NCBI RefSeq assembly: GCF_900182905.1
Contig: NZ_FXUF01000009.1
Coordinates: 62,001 to 126,000, forward strand
Length of the DNA stretch: 64,000 nucleotides
Reading direction: 5' to 3'
Source of the DNA: Anoxynatronum buryatiense
Lineage (GTDB): Bacteria > Bacillota > Clostridia > Peptostreptococcales > Tindalliaceae
Below the pieces are notes generated by a model that saw nothing but the letters and a program-made list of their open reading frames with translations, was not told the origin of the DNA and ran no database searches. The first letter of the stretch is position 1, and each line of letters begins with the position of its first letter. The translations under genes were made by a program, and so were the position numbers. Of the stretch, positions 16,395-26,188 are shown piece by piece.

Positions 16395-17993
16395 TCAAAT
16401 CCCCTTTCTGATTTCTGGAAGAGTCGCCACCACACGGGTTTGCCCATTTTCAGAGACGATTCTTATTCCATAGACCTCCCCGTATTCCAGCCGAATTCGA
16501 TGATTCACGTTATAGAGTCCCATGCCTTTGATTCGGTGATCCCGCTGGTTTGATTGAAGCATTTGATTCAACAGGGCCACTGTTTCAGGATCTGTCTGGG
16601 CATCATTGGTGACTGACAATTCAATTCCCGCAGCTGTTTTGACAGCGTTGACCATCACTTCACCGCCCATTTCTTTTTTGGCAACCCCATGAATAACTGC
16701 ATTCTCAATGAGTGGTTGAAGCAATACCCGAATCACCAGGCAGTCCAACAACGATTCGTCGTAATGAATGGTATAGTTCAGGCGATCTTCGTACCTGACC
16801 TTTAAGATTTGAAGATAACTGTCAGCGTGTTCCATTTCCTGATCCATGGTAATTTTTGATTTTCCGCCGCTGAGTCCAATGCGAAAGTAACTGCTGAGGG
16901 CATCGATCAGCGCCACCACTTCTTCGGTATTTTCCTCCATTTCAATCCACTTGATGGTATCCAGTGTATTATAGAGAAAGTGAGGTTTAATTTGTTCCTG
17001 CATAATTCTCAGGCGCATCTCTTTTTCCTGGTAGTTCATTTTATCCAGGGTGGAGACCATTCCGTTGAAGTTACCAATCAGTCTTCCGATTTCATCCTGT
17101 CGGCGTGTTTCAAGTCGTACCGTCAGATCTCCTTTTTCCACCTGTTTCATACGTTCTTCCAATTGTTCAATGGGTTGAATAATCGTTTTGAACCCTAACG
17201 TCGTCAAAAAACTCATGATAATGGAAACCAGAATCCCAAAAATAATCAGGGAATTTCGAATGCGATGGTTCAGCCCGTTCATGTTGTCCTGACAAATGAA
17301 ATACTTTAGAGACCAACCTCTGGCAGCCTGGATCTCTGTCTGGAAAACCTGGCATTCATCCACACATCTCTTTAGATTTTCCTCCTCTTCACCTAACAGC
17401 AGTGGCTCGCCTCTGATCATCAGCTCACCCACGCCATCGTACACCTTTATTTTACCAATAATGCGCAGAATGCTCTCCATGGAAATTTCAGCAAACAAAA
17501 ACTCGATGTCCCGATTGACACCTCCCACCCGGTAAAGTAGTGTCACGGTTCGTTTTCCTTCACTAAAATTCAACCTGCTTAGTTTAAACCGGGCACTCTC
17601 CAACAGTGCCTCCCGATAGTGAGATTCCTGGGCAATGGATTTGCCTATACCATCTTGCCCCACTTGATATCCACCGTATTTGACGATTCCCATATCCAGA
17701 TAATGATCGTTTTTTTGAACATACGTCTCATTGATATAATCACGTGCTTCAATGCCGGACATTTCAGAGTTAATGATATGATCGGCCATCATCTGCATCT
17801 CAATTTTTCGCTGTTCAATCCAGTGGGAGATCTGGTTCGCCCGGGCGTCCACCAACTGACTGGTTTGCTGATGGGTGATTTGACTCACATCTGCTTTTAT
17901 TTTTTGGTTCATGACATAGAGATATCCTGTTAACAGGATGGCAAAAGTTAACAGGATGACAGTGATCATTTGTGCTTTGATGGAATACCTCAT
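16395..17993 (-). CDS. YesM-like sensor histidine kinase
   Basis: A 532-residue membrane kinase. One membrane segment near residues 10-30 and another near 245-265 enclose a 210-residue extracytoplasmic sensor that looks Cache-like. A HAMP region follows (PIEQLEERMKQVEKGDLTV), then the His_kinase domain with EQIKPHFLYNTLDTIKWIE carrying the phosphorylated His, and an HATPase domain with LQPLIENAVIHGV and KGMGLYNVNHRI. The start is uncertain: 17993 gives a proper N-terminus before the first membrane helix, while 18056 adds 21 residues without a ribosome site. It follows nikE closely, which links it to the importer. Confidence 0.92.
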   Translation of the reverse strand: MRYSIKAQMITVILLTFAILLTGYLYVMNQKIKADVSQITHQQTSQLVDARANQISHWIEQRKIEMQMMADHIINSEMSGIEARDYINETYVQKNDHYLDMGIVKYGGYQVGQDGIGKSIAQESHYREALLESARFKLSRLNFSEGKRTVTLLYRVGGVNRDIEFLFAEISMESILRIIGKIKVYDGVGELMIRGEPLLLGEEEENLKRCVDECQVFQTEIQAARGWSLKYFICQDNMNGLNHRIRNSLIIFGILVSIIMSFLTTLGFKTIIQPIEQLEERMKQVEKGDLTVRLETRRQDEIGRLIGNFNGMVSTLDKMNYQEKEMRLRIMQEQIKPHFLYNTLDTIKWIEMEENTEEVVALIDALSSYFRIGLSGGKSKITMDQEMEHADSYLQILKVRYEDRLNYTIHYDESLLDCLVIRVLLQPLIENAVIHGVAKKEMGGEVMVNAVKTAAGIELSVTNDAQTDPETVALLNQMLQSNQRDHRIKGMGLYNVNHRIRLEYGEVYGIRIVSENGQTRVVATLPEIRKGI

Positions 17994-18066
17994 GGGGAAT
18001 GCCTGCTTTCTTAATGGAGAATGAGGTTGGGTAATAGTGGAAAGGATGCAGGGCATGGCCGGCAGT

Positions 18067-18870
18067 TTAAGATATTTTTTGGATGTGATTGTTCCATGTA
18101 ACTCCTGTTACCTTCATGGCCGCTTCAAGAAGGGTGCGGGCATACGGGTGCGCCACCTGATCCAAGGCCTTCATATCTCCCACTTCTTCAATAATCTCTC
18201 CCTCTTTCATAAACAGCACCCGGTCACACAGGTAAGTGACTGCCAGCAAGTCATGGGTGATGAAAAAATAGGAGAGTTTCATCTCTTTTCTCAGCTTGAC
18301 AAGCAAGTCAAGGATCTGCAGTTGAATCGTGACATCCAGAGAGCTGATGGCTTCGTCCAGTATCACCAGGTCTGGCTGATTGGCAATGGCCCGGGCAATG
18401 CAGACTCTTTGCAGTTGCCCCCCACTTAGTTCATGGGGGTAGCGGTCCATGAATTTTTCAGATAAGCCCACCGTTTCCAACAGACGTATGTTATGTGACT
18501 GAAAGTCCTTTGATGCCATTTTATTGGCAATTTTCAAGGGTTCCTCCAAAATGCTCTTCACCCGGTAACGCCGGTTCACACTGGTGCCATAGTCTTGAAA
18601 CACCACGCTCATTTGTTGTCTCACCTGCTGATAACCAGTGCTGTTTACCAAATGATTCCGAAAATAAACGGTGCCGCTGTCTGGCTTCTCAATGCCCATC
18701 AACAAGCGCCCCAGGGTGCTTTTGCCACTGCCGCTTTCTCCCACCAGCCCCACGCATTCACCCTGCTGAATGGTTAAGGAGACTCCTTTGAGAACTGTTG
18801 TCTGTTCCGGTTTCAACCATCTACCCGGCTTTCGATAACTTTTTGATACCTGATCTGCCCTTAATAGCAT
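18067..18870 (-). CDS. nikE: Nickel/peptide-type ABC transporter ATP-binding protein, NikE-like
   Basis: A 267-residue ATPase with Walker A GESGSGKST, signature LSGGQLQR, Walker B LVILDEAISSLD and the switch His in FFITHD. The family is the Dpp/Opp/Nik group, and order and partners suggest the NikE position. The ATG at 18870 is chosen over the GTG at 18879 because GGAGG, which overlaps the end of nikD, lies 8 bases upstream. The signature alone cannot tell nickel from peptide transport; the NikA-like binding protein decides. Confidence 0.88.
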   Translation of the reverse strand: MLLRADQVSKSYRKPGRWLKPEQTTVLKGVSLTIQQGECVGLVGESGSGKSTLGRLLMGIEKPDSGTVYFRNHLVNSTGYQQVRQQMSVVFQDYGTSVNRRYRVKSILEEPLKIANKMASKDFQSHNIRLLETVGLSEKFMDRYPHELSGGQLQRVCIARAIANQPDLVILDEAISSLDVTIQLQILDLLVKLRKEMKLSYFFITHDLLAVTYLCDRVLFMKEGEIIEEVGDMKALDQVAHPYARTLLEAAMKVTGVTWNNHIQKIS

Positions 18871-18875
18871 GAGTG

Positions 18876-19694
18876 TCACCTCCGTTTCACATATCGATAA
18901 AACTGATTTACCAGCGCCTGGCGTGTTTCCACTAGTTGTTGAGCTTTCGGATGCTGAGGATGATGTAATACCTCTTCTACCTGGCCCCGCTCCACAATGC
19001 TGCCTTCGTTCATGACCACCAGCTGGTCAGACAGGCGTGCCACCACGTTCAGGTCGTGGGAGACAAACACCAGGGCAGTTTTTCTCATTTTTTTGAGACT
19101 CTCAAAGAGTTCCACCACCGTTGCCACATTCACCGCATCCACTGCGGTGGTGGGTTCATCGGCAATGATTACGGCCGGCTCCATGACCAGCGCAATTGCG
19201 ATCATGACGCGTTGCAGCATACCGCCGCTGACTTGATGGGGATACTTTTGAATGACTTCCATCGGTTGATGAATGTTTAGCTTTTCAAGGGATGCGGCCG
19301 AAAGAATCAATGCCTCTTTTTCTGATATCCCCTTATGAAGGGTGATGGATTCTGTCATCTGTTTACCAATTGGTTCAAGGGGATCAAAGGCAGTCATTGG
19401 GTGTTGGAGAATCATGGCAATTTCGCTTCCCCTCACTTTTCGCAGGGTTGTATCTTCTGCGAGAAGCAAATCCCTGCCCAAAAAACTGACTTTTCCTGTC
19501 ACATGAAAGGGCGGACGCAGTAATCCTAAGATGGCCTTACAGGTAATGCTTTTACCACTGCCGCTTTCTCCCACAATTCCCAGGCATTGGTTCTTTTCTA
19601 TTTGAAATGAAACATTCTGAACCAACATGTCTCTCTGACCATTTTTTTCAAAAGAAACACTCAGGTCTTCCACCTGCAATATTGTTTCAGCCAT
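18876..19694 (-). CDS. nikD: Nickel/peptide-type ABC transporter ATP-binding protein, NikD-like
   Basis: A 272-residue ATPase with Walker A GESGSGKSI, signature VSGGMLQRV, Walker B AVIIADEPTTAVD and FVSHDLN. The signature lacks the usual LSGGQ and reads VSGGM, as in NikD/DppD-type subunits. The start at 19694 has GGAGG 6 bases upstream; the longer frame to 19775 would run into nikC. It is one base from the end of nikC and pairs with nikE as the ATPase heterodimer at the inner face of the membrane. Confidence 0.88.
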   Translation of the reverse strand: MAETILQVEDLSVSFEKNGQRDMLVQNVSFQIEKNQCLGIVGESGSGKSITCKAILGLLRPPFHVTGKVSFLGRDLLLAEDTTLRKVRGSEIAMILQHPMTAFDPLEPIGKQMTESITLHKGISEKEALILSAASLEKLNIHQPMEVIQKYPHQVSGGMLQRVMIAIALVMEPAVIIADEPTTAVDAVNVATVVELFESLKKMRKTALVFVSHDLNVVARLSDQLVVMNEGSIVERGQVEEVLHHPQHPKAQQLVETRQALVNQFYRYVKRR

Positions 19695-19695
19695 G

Positions 19696-20514
19696 TTACC
19701 CCTCCTTCGGGTCAAGGGCATCCCTGAGACTGTCACCCAGCATATTGAAGGATGAAACCACCAATACCAACGCAATACCAGGCCCCAGCATCTGAGTCGG
19801 ATGTGTCATCAGCGCATTTTTGGCTTCGCTGAGCATTGCTCCCCATTCCGGTGCCGGTGGCTGTATTCCCAGCCCCAGAAAAGAAAGTGTCGAAATACTG
19901 ATCATCACCCAGCCCATGTCCAGCGATGCCAGCATGACTATTTCTGACAGAACTGCTGGAATCAGGTGATTGATGATGATAAAACTTTGACTGGCACCCA
20001 CTGCCTTGGCGTAATTAACGTAATTCTGGTGTGTATGGCGTTTGACGCAGGATCGAATCATACGGGCGTACCAGGCCCATTTGATTGCAATGGTGGCGAT
20101 CACCACATTTCTCATGCCCACGCCCAGCATGCCCACCACCGCCAGCACCATCACCTGACTGGGGAAAGACAGCATGACATCCACTGCCCGCATAATGATT
20201 TCATCCAACCAACCCTTGCTGTAACCGGCAATCATGCCCACCAGCCCTCCCAATGTAATGGTGCATACTGTTGTGAGCAGCGAAAGAAAAATGGTGGGTC
20301 GAATACCATGCAGAAGCCGCGATAATTGGCAGCGCCCTAAATGATCTGTTCCCAGGGGAAATTCTCTGTCGGGGGATGCATATTTTTGAATGATGCGTGT
20401 TTCCATCGGATCGTTGGGAGCCACCACAGGAGCGAAGATTCCCAATAGCACTGTGATGAAAATAATGGTCATCGATACCAAAGCAACCTTGTCTTTCAGC
20501 AGTTTACGGATCAT
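19696..20514 (-). CDS. nikC: Nickel/peptide-type ABC transporter permease, NikC-like
   Basis: A 272-residue permease with an N-terminal helix, FPLGTDHLGRCQLSRLLHG (the DppC/NikC signature) and about six membrane segments. NYAKAVGASQSFIIINHLIP is the cytoplasmic EAA loop that contacts the ATPases. It partners with the NikB-like permease. It starts just behind nikB, whose last codons supply an AGGTG ribosome site. Confidence 0.9.
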   Translation of the reverse strand: MIRKLLKDKVALVSMTIIFITVLLGIFAPVVAPNDPMETRIIQKYASPDREFPLGTDHLGRCQLSRLLHGIRPTIFLSLLTTVCTITLGGLVGMIAGYSKGWLDEIIMRAVDVMLSFPSQVMVLAVVGMLGVGMRNVVIATIAIKWAWYARMIRSCVKRHTHQNYVNYAKAVGASQSFIIINHLIPAVLSEIVMLASLDMGWVMISISTLSFLGLGIQPPAPEWGAMLSEAKNALMTHPTQMLGPGIALVLVVSSFNMLGDSLRDALDPKEG

Positions 20515-20515
20515 T

Positions 20516-21451
20516 TTATTTCACCTCTTGCAGTCTGGGATCCAGCATGGCCTGTGTGATATCTGCCAATAAATTACACAGGATAAACAGCACCCCCATC
20601 ATTAGTATGTATGCCTGTATCACAGGATAATCCCGGTTAAAAATGGCAGAAATGCATAAGCGGCCGATACCAGGCCATGAAAATATATTCTCTACCACCA
20701 CTGTCCCTGAAATCAGTTGCGCCACACTCATTCCCAGTGCAGCAATGGATTCATGCAGCGAATTTTTAAGCACATGCCGGCCGATGATGCTTTTTTCTTT
20801 CAGCCCCCGGGTTCTGGCATAATACACGTAATTCTCTGTCAGGTTTTCCAGCATGCTGTTACGGATCAGCCGCATATAGGTGGCAATATAAGTAAGACTC
20901 AGGGTGACAGCCGGTAAAATAATGGCCCCTGACTGCTGATTTCCACCTGTCGGCAGTATTTTCAACTTAACGGCAAACAGCCAGATCAGTAAAATTCCCA
21001 TCCAGTAATTGGGTACCGCAGTGGCCACAAAAATGAAGATCCGCATGGCTCTGTCTATCAGCCGGTCTTTATACACAGCGCATATGATCCCCAGTGGAAT
21101 ACTGACACCCACAACAATCATAAAGCTCATTCCCGCCAGTTTTAAAGTGGCCGGCAGACTTCTGAGAATTTCGCCGGAAACAGACCGATTTTTGTTGATA
21201 TAGGATTGCCCAAAATCAAAACGAGCGATCTGTTTCAGCCACGAGGCATATCTGGTGAAGAAAGGCTGATCAAGCCCCAGCTCCTCTCGCATGATGGCGA
21301 TGGCTTCATCGGTGGGGATAATTTCATTGACCCGCAAAGCCACTTCCACCGGGTCTGATGGAATTAAATGAATCAGTCCAAAGGAAATAAACGTGACAAC
21401 CAATAGCATGGGGATGGCCAGCAAGATTCTCCTGGCAATATATTGTTTCAA
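20516..21451 (-). CDS. nikB: Nickel/peptide-type ABC transporter permease, NikB-like
   Basis: A 311-residue permease starting with KQYIARRILLAIPMLLVVTF, the usual DppB/NikB first helix, then SFGLIHLIPSDPVEVALR. The EAA loop is YYARTRGLKEKSIIGRHVLK and FSWPGIGRL is another family mark. The start is a TTG with GAGGAGA 7 bases upstream. It lies 107 bases behind nikA with a hairpin in between, which is common where the binding protein is made in excess. Confidence 0.9.
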   Translation of the reverse strand: MKQYIARRILLAIPMLLVVTFISFGLIHLIPSDPVEVALRVNEIIPTDEAIAIMREELGLDQPFFTRYASWLKQIARFDFGQSYINKNRSVSGEILRSLPATLKLAGMSFMIVVGVSIPLGIICAVYKDRLIDRAMRIFIFVATAVPNYWMGILLIWLFAVKLKILPTGGNQQSGAIILPAVTLSLTYIATYMRLIRNSMLENLTENYVYYARTRGLKEKSIIGRHVLKNSLHESIAALGMSVAQLISGTVVVENIFSWPGIGRLCISAIFNRDYPVIQAYILMMGVLFILCNLLADITQAMLDPRLQEVK

Positions 21452-21503
21452 GACAGATTCTCCTCTCTAACGTCATTTCTCATGGATGCCATTCATAGCA
21501 AAG

Positions 21504-21535
21504 GGAAGGTTCTTCCCCATGGAACAGAACCTTCC
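21504..21535 (-). other. Hairpin between nikA and nikB
   Basis: A perfect 10-base inverted repeat GGAAGGTTCT / AGAACCTTCC with a 12-base loop and only a short, broken T stretch after it. It probably stabilises the nikA message or attenuates read-through rather than ending the operon. Confidence 0.6.
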
Positions 21536-21558
21536 GCTTTGCTTTCCTGACAGCGTCG

Positions 21559-23193
21559 TTATCGGAGACGCATCTGCTCAAGGGGTACTTCGAACTGTGA
21601 TGGGTTGAACGTAACATTTTCAACACCATTACGGAAGATGGCCCGGTTTCTTTCATATGTCAGTGGTACATAAATCGCTTCTTCGTGAAGGTAGGTGAGG
21701 ATTTCATTGTATAATTGCTGCCGATCACCTTCGTCGGTGGCTATAAAAGCCTTGAAGATATTGTCGTGCAGTTCCTGCACTTTTTCCAGTCCCTGTTGTG
21801 CCGCATAATCGCCATAAACAGCGGGCATGCGCATCCCTCCCAGAAATGAATGGGGGTCATAGGGAGTTCCCCAGGAAATATTGAAGGTAATGCTGAAGTC
21901 TCCGGCTTTCATGCGGTCCCGGTAAGATTGTTCTTCTTCACCGGTGATGGACAGTTGAATTCCAATTTTCTTCAGTTCACCCTGCATGTATTCTGAGATG
22001 GTTTTTTCTGTGACGCTGTCAATGTTATAATGCAGCTGAACTTCCATGGGTTTTCCGTCTTTTTCCCGTATTCCGGTGGCAGTATTCATGGACCACCCTG
22101 CATTTTCAAGGAGTTCATTAGCTTTGTCCAGCGAATAAGTATAATCTTCCAGACTAACATCACAATAAGGTACGGTGGGTGCCAGTAGTCGTGCAGCTGG
22201 TGCTTCCAGCCCATGGAAAATGGCTTCCGAGATTTCTTCCCGATTCACTGCCGCATTAATGGCCTGTCGAACCAATCGGTCGGATAAGATCGCATCAGTG
22301 GAATTCATAATCATCATTCTTGTGGCCAGCGGATCTGAAAGGACACCACTGAACCCGGGCATTTCTTCGAAACGCAGATAGGTTTCAGCATCCACCATGT
22401 TGGTACCGTAAATAATATCAATTTCACCTGTTTCCAGTGCCAGCGCCCGAATTTGGTTGTCTGGAATAACCCGGGCAACAATCCGCTGAATTTCAGGTTT
22501 TTCACCCCAATAAGTGTCATTGATTTCAAAGACAGCGTACTCATCGATATGATTTTCTGCCAACACGTATTTACCTGTACCGATCATGCCGTCAACCCCA
22601 TCTTTGGTGGTACCGTCGATGAAGCAGTTGGGAGAAATAAATCTGAAGGGGCGTGTGACTGCCAGCTCAGTGAGCAGTGGATAATAGGGCTCTGACAGCG
22701 TGATTCGAAACGTCATGTCATCAACCGCTTCAAAGTTCTCCATCAATCGAATGCTTTCCAGCCATCCATGGCGTTCAATATTATCGTAAATCGCTTGAAA
22801 ATTTGCATAAGCCACATGCGCATCAAAGGGGTGTCCGTCTGAGAATGTCACTTCTTCCCGAATGTCAAAGGTATATGTTCGACCGTCTTCCGAAATGTGC
22901 CAGTCTTTTGCCAGCCAGGGCTGGATGCCTTCTTCGGTGATCATCACCAGTCCCTCAAAAATCAAGTTCTGAGCAAAAAGCTCACCACTGTATAGATGAG
23001 GATTCAAATCACGAATGTCTCGAAAATTGACATAAACCAGCTCTTGCAGTTCTTCTCCACCTGTCACTTCATTGTTTCCTGTCCCTTGCTGACTTTCGGC
23101 GGTATTACCGGAGGCACCGGTGCATCCGGCCAACAGGGCCATGACCAGCAGGCCCACCAGGATAACCATCGTTTTACGCTTTAAAAATTTCAC
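21559..23193 (-). CDS. nikA: NikA-like metal/metal-chelate ABC transporter binding lipoprotein
   Basis: A 544-residue SBP family 5 protein with a lipoprotein signal (basic MKFLKRK, hydrophobic stretch, lipobox LLAGC). From memory it tracks E. coli NikA closely: LNPHLYSGELFAQNLIFEGL, RPFRFISPNCF (the conserved Arg near the ligand), GTGKYVLAE, YWGEKPEI and WGTPYDPHSFLGGMRMP. Ordinary peptide binders lack this combination. The GTG start has AAGGG 9 bases upstream. It heads the operon nikABCDE-kinase-regulator. Because a Fur-like box overlaps the promoter, the ligand may be an iron or nickel chelate rather than free nickel. Confidence 0.85.
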   Translation of the reverse strand: MKFLKRKTMVILVGLLVMALLAGCTGASGNTAESQQGTGNNEVTGGEELQELVYVNFRDIRDLNPHLYSGELFAQNLIFEGLVMITEEGIQPWLAKDWHISEDGRTYTFDIREEVTFSDGHPFDAHVAYANFQAIYDNIERHGWLESIRLMENFEAVDDMTFRITLSEPYYPLLTELAVTRPFRFISPNCFIDGTTKDGVDGMIGTGKYVLAENHIDEYAVFEINDTYWGEKPEIQRIVARVIPDNQIRALALETGEIDIIYGTNMVDAETYLRFEEMPGFSGVLSDPLATRMMIMNSTDAILSDRLVRQAINAAVNREEISEAIFHGLEAPAARLLAPTVPYCDVSLEDYTYSLDKANELLENAGWSMNTATGIREKDGKPMEVQLHYNIDSVTEKTISEYMQGELKKIGIQLSITGEEEQSYRDRMKAGDFSITFNISWGTPYDPHSFLGGMRMPAVYGDYAAQQGLEKVQELHDNIFKAFIATDEGDRQQLYNEILTYLHEEAIYVPLTYERNRAIFRNGVENVTFNPSQFEVPLEQMRLR

Positions 23194-23276
23194 CTATAAG
23201 CACCCTTTCTATGATTCAATCAAGTATTCTCTCTTTGATGGTTTTCAAGATCAGTTTGTGGTTATCCTGCGCAGTT

Positions 23277-23318
23277 GATAACAATAATCATTATAATTGC
23301 ACCTCGCGTCATTGTCCA
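23277..23318 (-). promoter_or_regulatory. nik operon promoter with overlapping Fur/PerR-like box
   Basis: On the minus strand TGGACA (23318-23313), a 17-base spacer and a perfect TATAAT (23295-23290) form a strong sigma-A promoter. The + strand reading GATAACAATAATCATTATA (23277-23295) matches the 19-base Fur box at 16 of 19 positions and covers the -10. The same stretch also resembles a PerR box, so the regulator is one of the Fur family. A 9-base inverted repeat (23307-23315 / 23322-23330) overlies the -35. Confidence 0.7.
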
Positions 23319-23353
23319 TGCACAATGACGGTTTTTTGTGTCTCTTTTCACAC

Positions 23354-23374
23354 AAAAAAACGGTGCCTCACCCG
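23354..23374 (-). terminator. Probable trp operon terminator
   Basis: On the minus strand a short GC-rich stem (CGGGTG/CACCG with a small loop) is followed by seven T, about 70 bases after the trpA stop. The stem is short, so read-through into the nik promoter region cannot be excluded. Confidence 0.5.
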
Positions 23375-23444
23375 ATTGCTGTGATGCACAGTTTTAAAAT
23401 CATTATAAGTTGCCTGAAACATTGTTCGATTTTTTTTCGAATTT

Positions 23445-24245
23445 CTATGTCTTGTCCAGCGCTCTGCGCAGCTCCCGAACAAAATTGAGGGCAGGCCGAA
23501 TGCCTTCATCTTCAAGAAAACCCTTTTCCAGGGCTGCCACCAGGGCACTGCCCACAATGAAGCCGTCTGCCAGGCGGCGGATCTGTTGAATCATTTCCGG
23601 CGAAGAAATGCCAAATCCCAGCGCGGTGGGGCAGGCACTGTGGCGGCTTACTTCTTCCATGAACGGAATCAGATTCTCAGACAAATCCTGACGGGCACCG
23701 GTGACTCCCAATGAGGCAATGCAGTAGAGAAAGCCCTGGGCTTCGCCTGCGATCTGCTGAATGCGATGCTTTGAAGTGGGGGCCACCAGCCGGATTTCAG
23801 TCACCGGCAGCGGTGTCAGCGGCTTTCCATGGTAATAACGGGATTCCCGGGGAAGATCCGGGATGATGAGACCGTCCAGTCCGGCATTTGCCGCCTGTTG
23901 CCCGAAGGCTTCCCACCCGTATTGAAACAGGGTGTTCACATAAACCAGCCCCACCAGCGGGAGTTCCGTTCGACGCCGTGCTTCTTTTATCAGCTGAAAA
24001 TAAGCATTGGGCGTCATGCCCGCTTCCAGCGCCCGCTGAGCTGCCCGCTGCAAGACGGGGCCGTCGGCCAGGGGGTCTGAGTAGGGCATTCCCAGTTCGA
24101 TAGTATCAGCACCGGCAGCCTCCAGGCCCGTGATCATTTCCAGCGTGACACTGGCACTGGGGTCACCCGCGGTGACAAAGGGAATCAGGGCTTTTCTGCC
24201 GGCCTCTTTAAGGGATGTAAAGCGGTGTGCGATGCGGTTGTTCAT
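23445..24245 (-). CDS. trpA: Tryptophan synthase alpha chain
   Basis: A 266-residue TIM barrel that cleaves indole-3-glycerol phosphate to indole. [10 protein letters not shown] near the start, [18 protein letters not shown] (catalytic Glu and Asp) and GFGISSPEM (phosphate-binding Gly loop) are all present. It is the last gene of the trp operon; its first 38 bases overlap trpB, and AAGGGGG lies 8 bases before the ATG. It channels indole to TrpB in an alpha2beta2 complex. Confidence 0.97.
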   Translation of the reverse strand: MNNRIAHRFTSLKEAGRKALIPFVTAGDPSASVTLEMITGLEAAGADTIELGMPYSDPLADGPVLQRAAQRALEAGMTPNAYFQLIKEARRRTELPLVGLVYVNTLFQYGWEAFGQQAANAGLDGLIIPDLPRESRYYHGKPLTPLPVTEIRLVAPTSKHRIQQIAGEAQGFLYCIASLGVTGARQDLSENLIPFMEEVSRHSACPTALGFGISSPEMIQQIRRLADGFIVGSALVAALEKGFLEDEGIRPALNFVRELRRALDKT

Positions 24246-25464
24246 GGATGCAGCCCCCTTTCTGGACGGCTGTCGTCGCCGTCATCACAGTATGCATGTC
24301 TTTGTCTCCCCGCCCGGAAAGATTGATAATCATGATGGCCTCCCGCGGCATTCCAGGTGCCTGGCGCAGAGCATAAGCAATGGCGTGGGCGCTTTCAAGA
24401 GCGGGAATAATCCCTTCTTTTTCTGACATCAGGCAAAAGGCAGCCAGTGCTTCCTCATCGGTGACAGACTCGTAGCGAACCCGCCCGCTGCCTGCCAAAT
24501 GAGCGTGTTCCGGTCCGATACCGGGATAATCCAAACCGGCGGAGATGGAATGAACTGGTGCGATGCCGCCACATTCATCCTGCATCAAATAGGTGAGCAT
24601 GCCATGAATCACCCCCACACTGCCTCCATTGATGGCCGCCGCGTGATGGGGGGTGTGCAGCCCCAATCCTGCTGCTTCCACCCCCACCAGTGCCACTTTT
24701 TCATCCGGCACAAAGGCATGAAAGATTCCCATGGCATTGCTGCCGCCACCCACACAAGCCACCACCATCTCCGGCAGGCGGCCTGCCTGTCGAAGAATCT
24801 GCTCCCGGGTTTCTTCTCCAATGACTTTCTGAAATTCCCGCACCATGTATGGGTAGGGGTGTGGCCCCACCACCGAACCGATAATATAGCAGGTATCCTC
24901 CACCCGGGCCACCCAGGTGCGGATGGCCTCACTGGTGGCATCTTTCAGGGTTCCGGTGCCGGCATCCACGCCGGTAACCTTTGCACCCAGCAGTTTCATT
25001 TTTTCCACGTTCACGGCCTGGCGGCGAATATCTTCGGTGCCCATGAACACTTCGCAGTTGAGACCCATTTTGGCGCAAATGGTGGCGGTGGCCACTCCAT
25101 GCTGTCCTGCACCGGTTTCTGCGATGATGTTTTTTTTGCCCATGCGCCGGGCCAGCAGGGCCTGTCCTATGACATTGTTGATTTTATGGGAACCGGTATG
25201 GTTCAGGTCTTCCCGTTTCAGAAAGATCCGGGCACCTTTCAGGTGCCGTGTTAAGTTATCGGCCTCGTACAGCGGGGTTTCCCGCCCGGCATACTGGCGT
25301 AGCAGCGTTTGGTATTCTGCCATGAAATCCGGGTCAGTCAGCGCTTCCGCCAATCCTGCTTCCAGTTCATGCAGTGCATTCATCAGCGTTTCAGGGACAT
25401 ATCTGCCGCCAAATTCGCCAAAATAACCATCAAACAATTCTTGGGGTGATTTTTCATTCATCAT
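24208..25464 (-). CDS. trpB: Tryptophan synthase beta chain
   Basis: A 418-residue PLP enzyme that joins indole and serine to make tryptophan. [11 protein letters not shown] near the start, HTGSHKINN with the PLP lysine, [13 protein letters not shown] and [12 protein letters not shown] (phosphate loop) are clear. It is the TrpB1 type that pairs with TrpA. The C-terminus is slightly longer than usual (ending [12 protein letters not shown]) because it runs 38 bases into trpA. It overlaps trpF by 11 bases. Confidence 0.97.
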   Translation of the reverse strand: MMNEKSPQELFDGYFGEFGGRYVPETLMNALHELEAGLAEALTDPDFMAEYQTLLRQYAGRETPLYEADNLTRHLKGARIFLKREDLNHTGSHKINNVIGQALLARRMGKKNIIAETGAGQHGVATATICAKMGLNCEVFMGTEDIRRQAVNVEKMKLLGAKVTGVDAGTGTLKDATSEAIRTWVARVEDTCYIIGSVVGPHPYPYMVREFQKVIGEETREQILRQAGRLPEMVVACVGGGSNAMGIFHAFVPDEKVALVGVEAAGLGLHTPHHAAAINGGSVGVIHGMLTYLMQDECGGIAPVHSISAGLDYPGIGPEHAHLAGSGRVRYESVTDEEALAAFCLMSEKEGIIPALESAHAIAYALRQAPGMPREAIMIINLSGRGDKDMHTVMTATTAVQKGGCIHEQPHRTPLYIP

Positions 25465-26080
25465 GGGTATTCCTCACTTTCCTGATAAAGATACCTATCT
25501 GCCGGGGTGATTTTTCACCCCGAATCTCAACACCGCTGCTGACATCCACCACCGTGGGTGCCACTTCCTCCAGGGCCTGTCTCACGTTATCCGGCCGAAG
25601 GCCGCCTGCCAAAATCAGCGGTTTTGGCAGCGGTACACCGACAAGCCATTGCCAGGGAAAGCTTTTGCCAGTGCCTCCGGCCCCCCCGATTCCTGCTGCA
25701 TCCACCAGGTAACCATCCACTTCGTACCGGTGCAGGTTTTTCAGATCATCCAGTGAAGTTATTGGAAAGGCCTTCCAGACCAGCCATCCTTCCCTGCGGA
25801 GTCGGGCGCAGGTCTCGGCAGATTCACTGCCATGGAGCTGCAGGATTTTCAGGCCGGCCTGGCGGCCGGCAGCATCCATGGCTGCCACCGTTTCGTTCAT
25901 GAACACCCCCACCGGCACCGTTTCTGAAGGCAATTGAGCAATCAGCTCTCTGGCCGTTGCCACACTCACCCTTCGCCGGCTGGGGGCAAAAACAAAACCC
26001 GCATATTCCGGTTTCATTTCCCTTATCACCGGCAGCACTTTTTCGTTCATTAGTCCGCAGATTTTAACGGCTGTCCCCAT
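25454..26080 (-). CDS. trpF: Phosphoribosylanthranilate isomerase
   Basis: A 208-residue TIM barrel. VKICGLM at the N-terminus holds the catalytic Cys, FAPSRRRV the conserved phosphate-side segment, LQLHGSES the middle strand, and [10 protein letters not shown] plus VDVSSGVE the phosphate-binding C-terminal loops with the catalytic Asp. It is a stand-alone TrpF, not fused to TrpC. There are 108 bases between trpC and trpF, the longest gap in the operon, with no ORF or strong hairpin seen; GGAG lies before the ATG. Confidence 0.96.
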   Translation of the reverse strand: MGTAVKICGLMNEKVLPVIREMKPEYAGFVFAPSRRRVSVATARELIAQLPSETVPVGVFMNETVAAMDAAGRQAGLKILQLHGSESAETCARLRREGWLVWKAFPITSLDDLKNLHRYEVDGYLVDAAGIGGAGGTGKSFPWQWLVGVPLPKPLILAGGLRPDNVRQALEEVAPTVVDVSSGVEIRGEKSPRQIGIFIRKVRNTHDE

Positions 26081-26188
26081 TTGCTTTTTCTCCTTCCATG
26101 GTTTTCACACGATTATTCATTGATGACTTCCTACACCGTTTCTTACTGCCAGCTTCCTGCACAACAGTTATTTTTCCGCCAGTTTTCA

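Noticed and set aside
18067-23193. Ordinary dipeptide/oligopeptide transporter
   Set aside because: The binding protein follows NikA in several specific motifs, including RPFRF and PYDPHSF, so a metal or metal-chelate importer is favoured, although the permeases alone could not decide.
24499-25254. Long + strand ORF opposite trpB
   Set aside because: It is the reverse-strand shadow of a well conserved gene, with no ribosome site and low-complexity His/Gly-rich translation.
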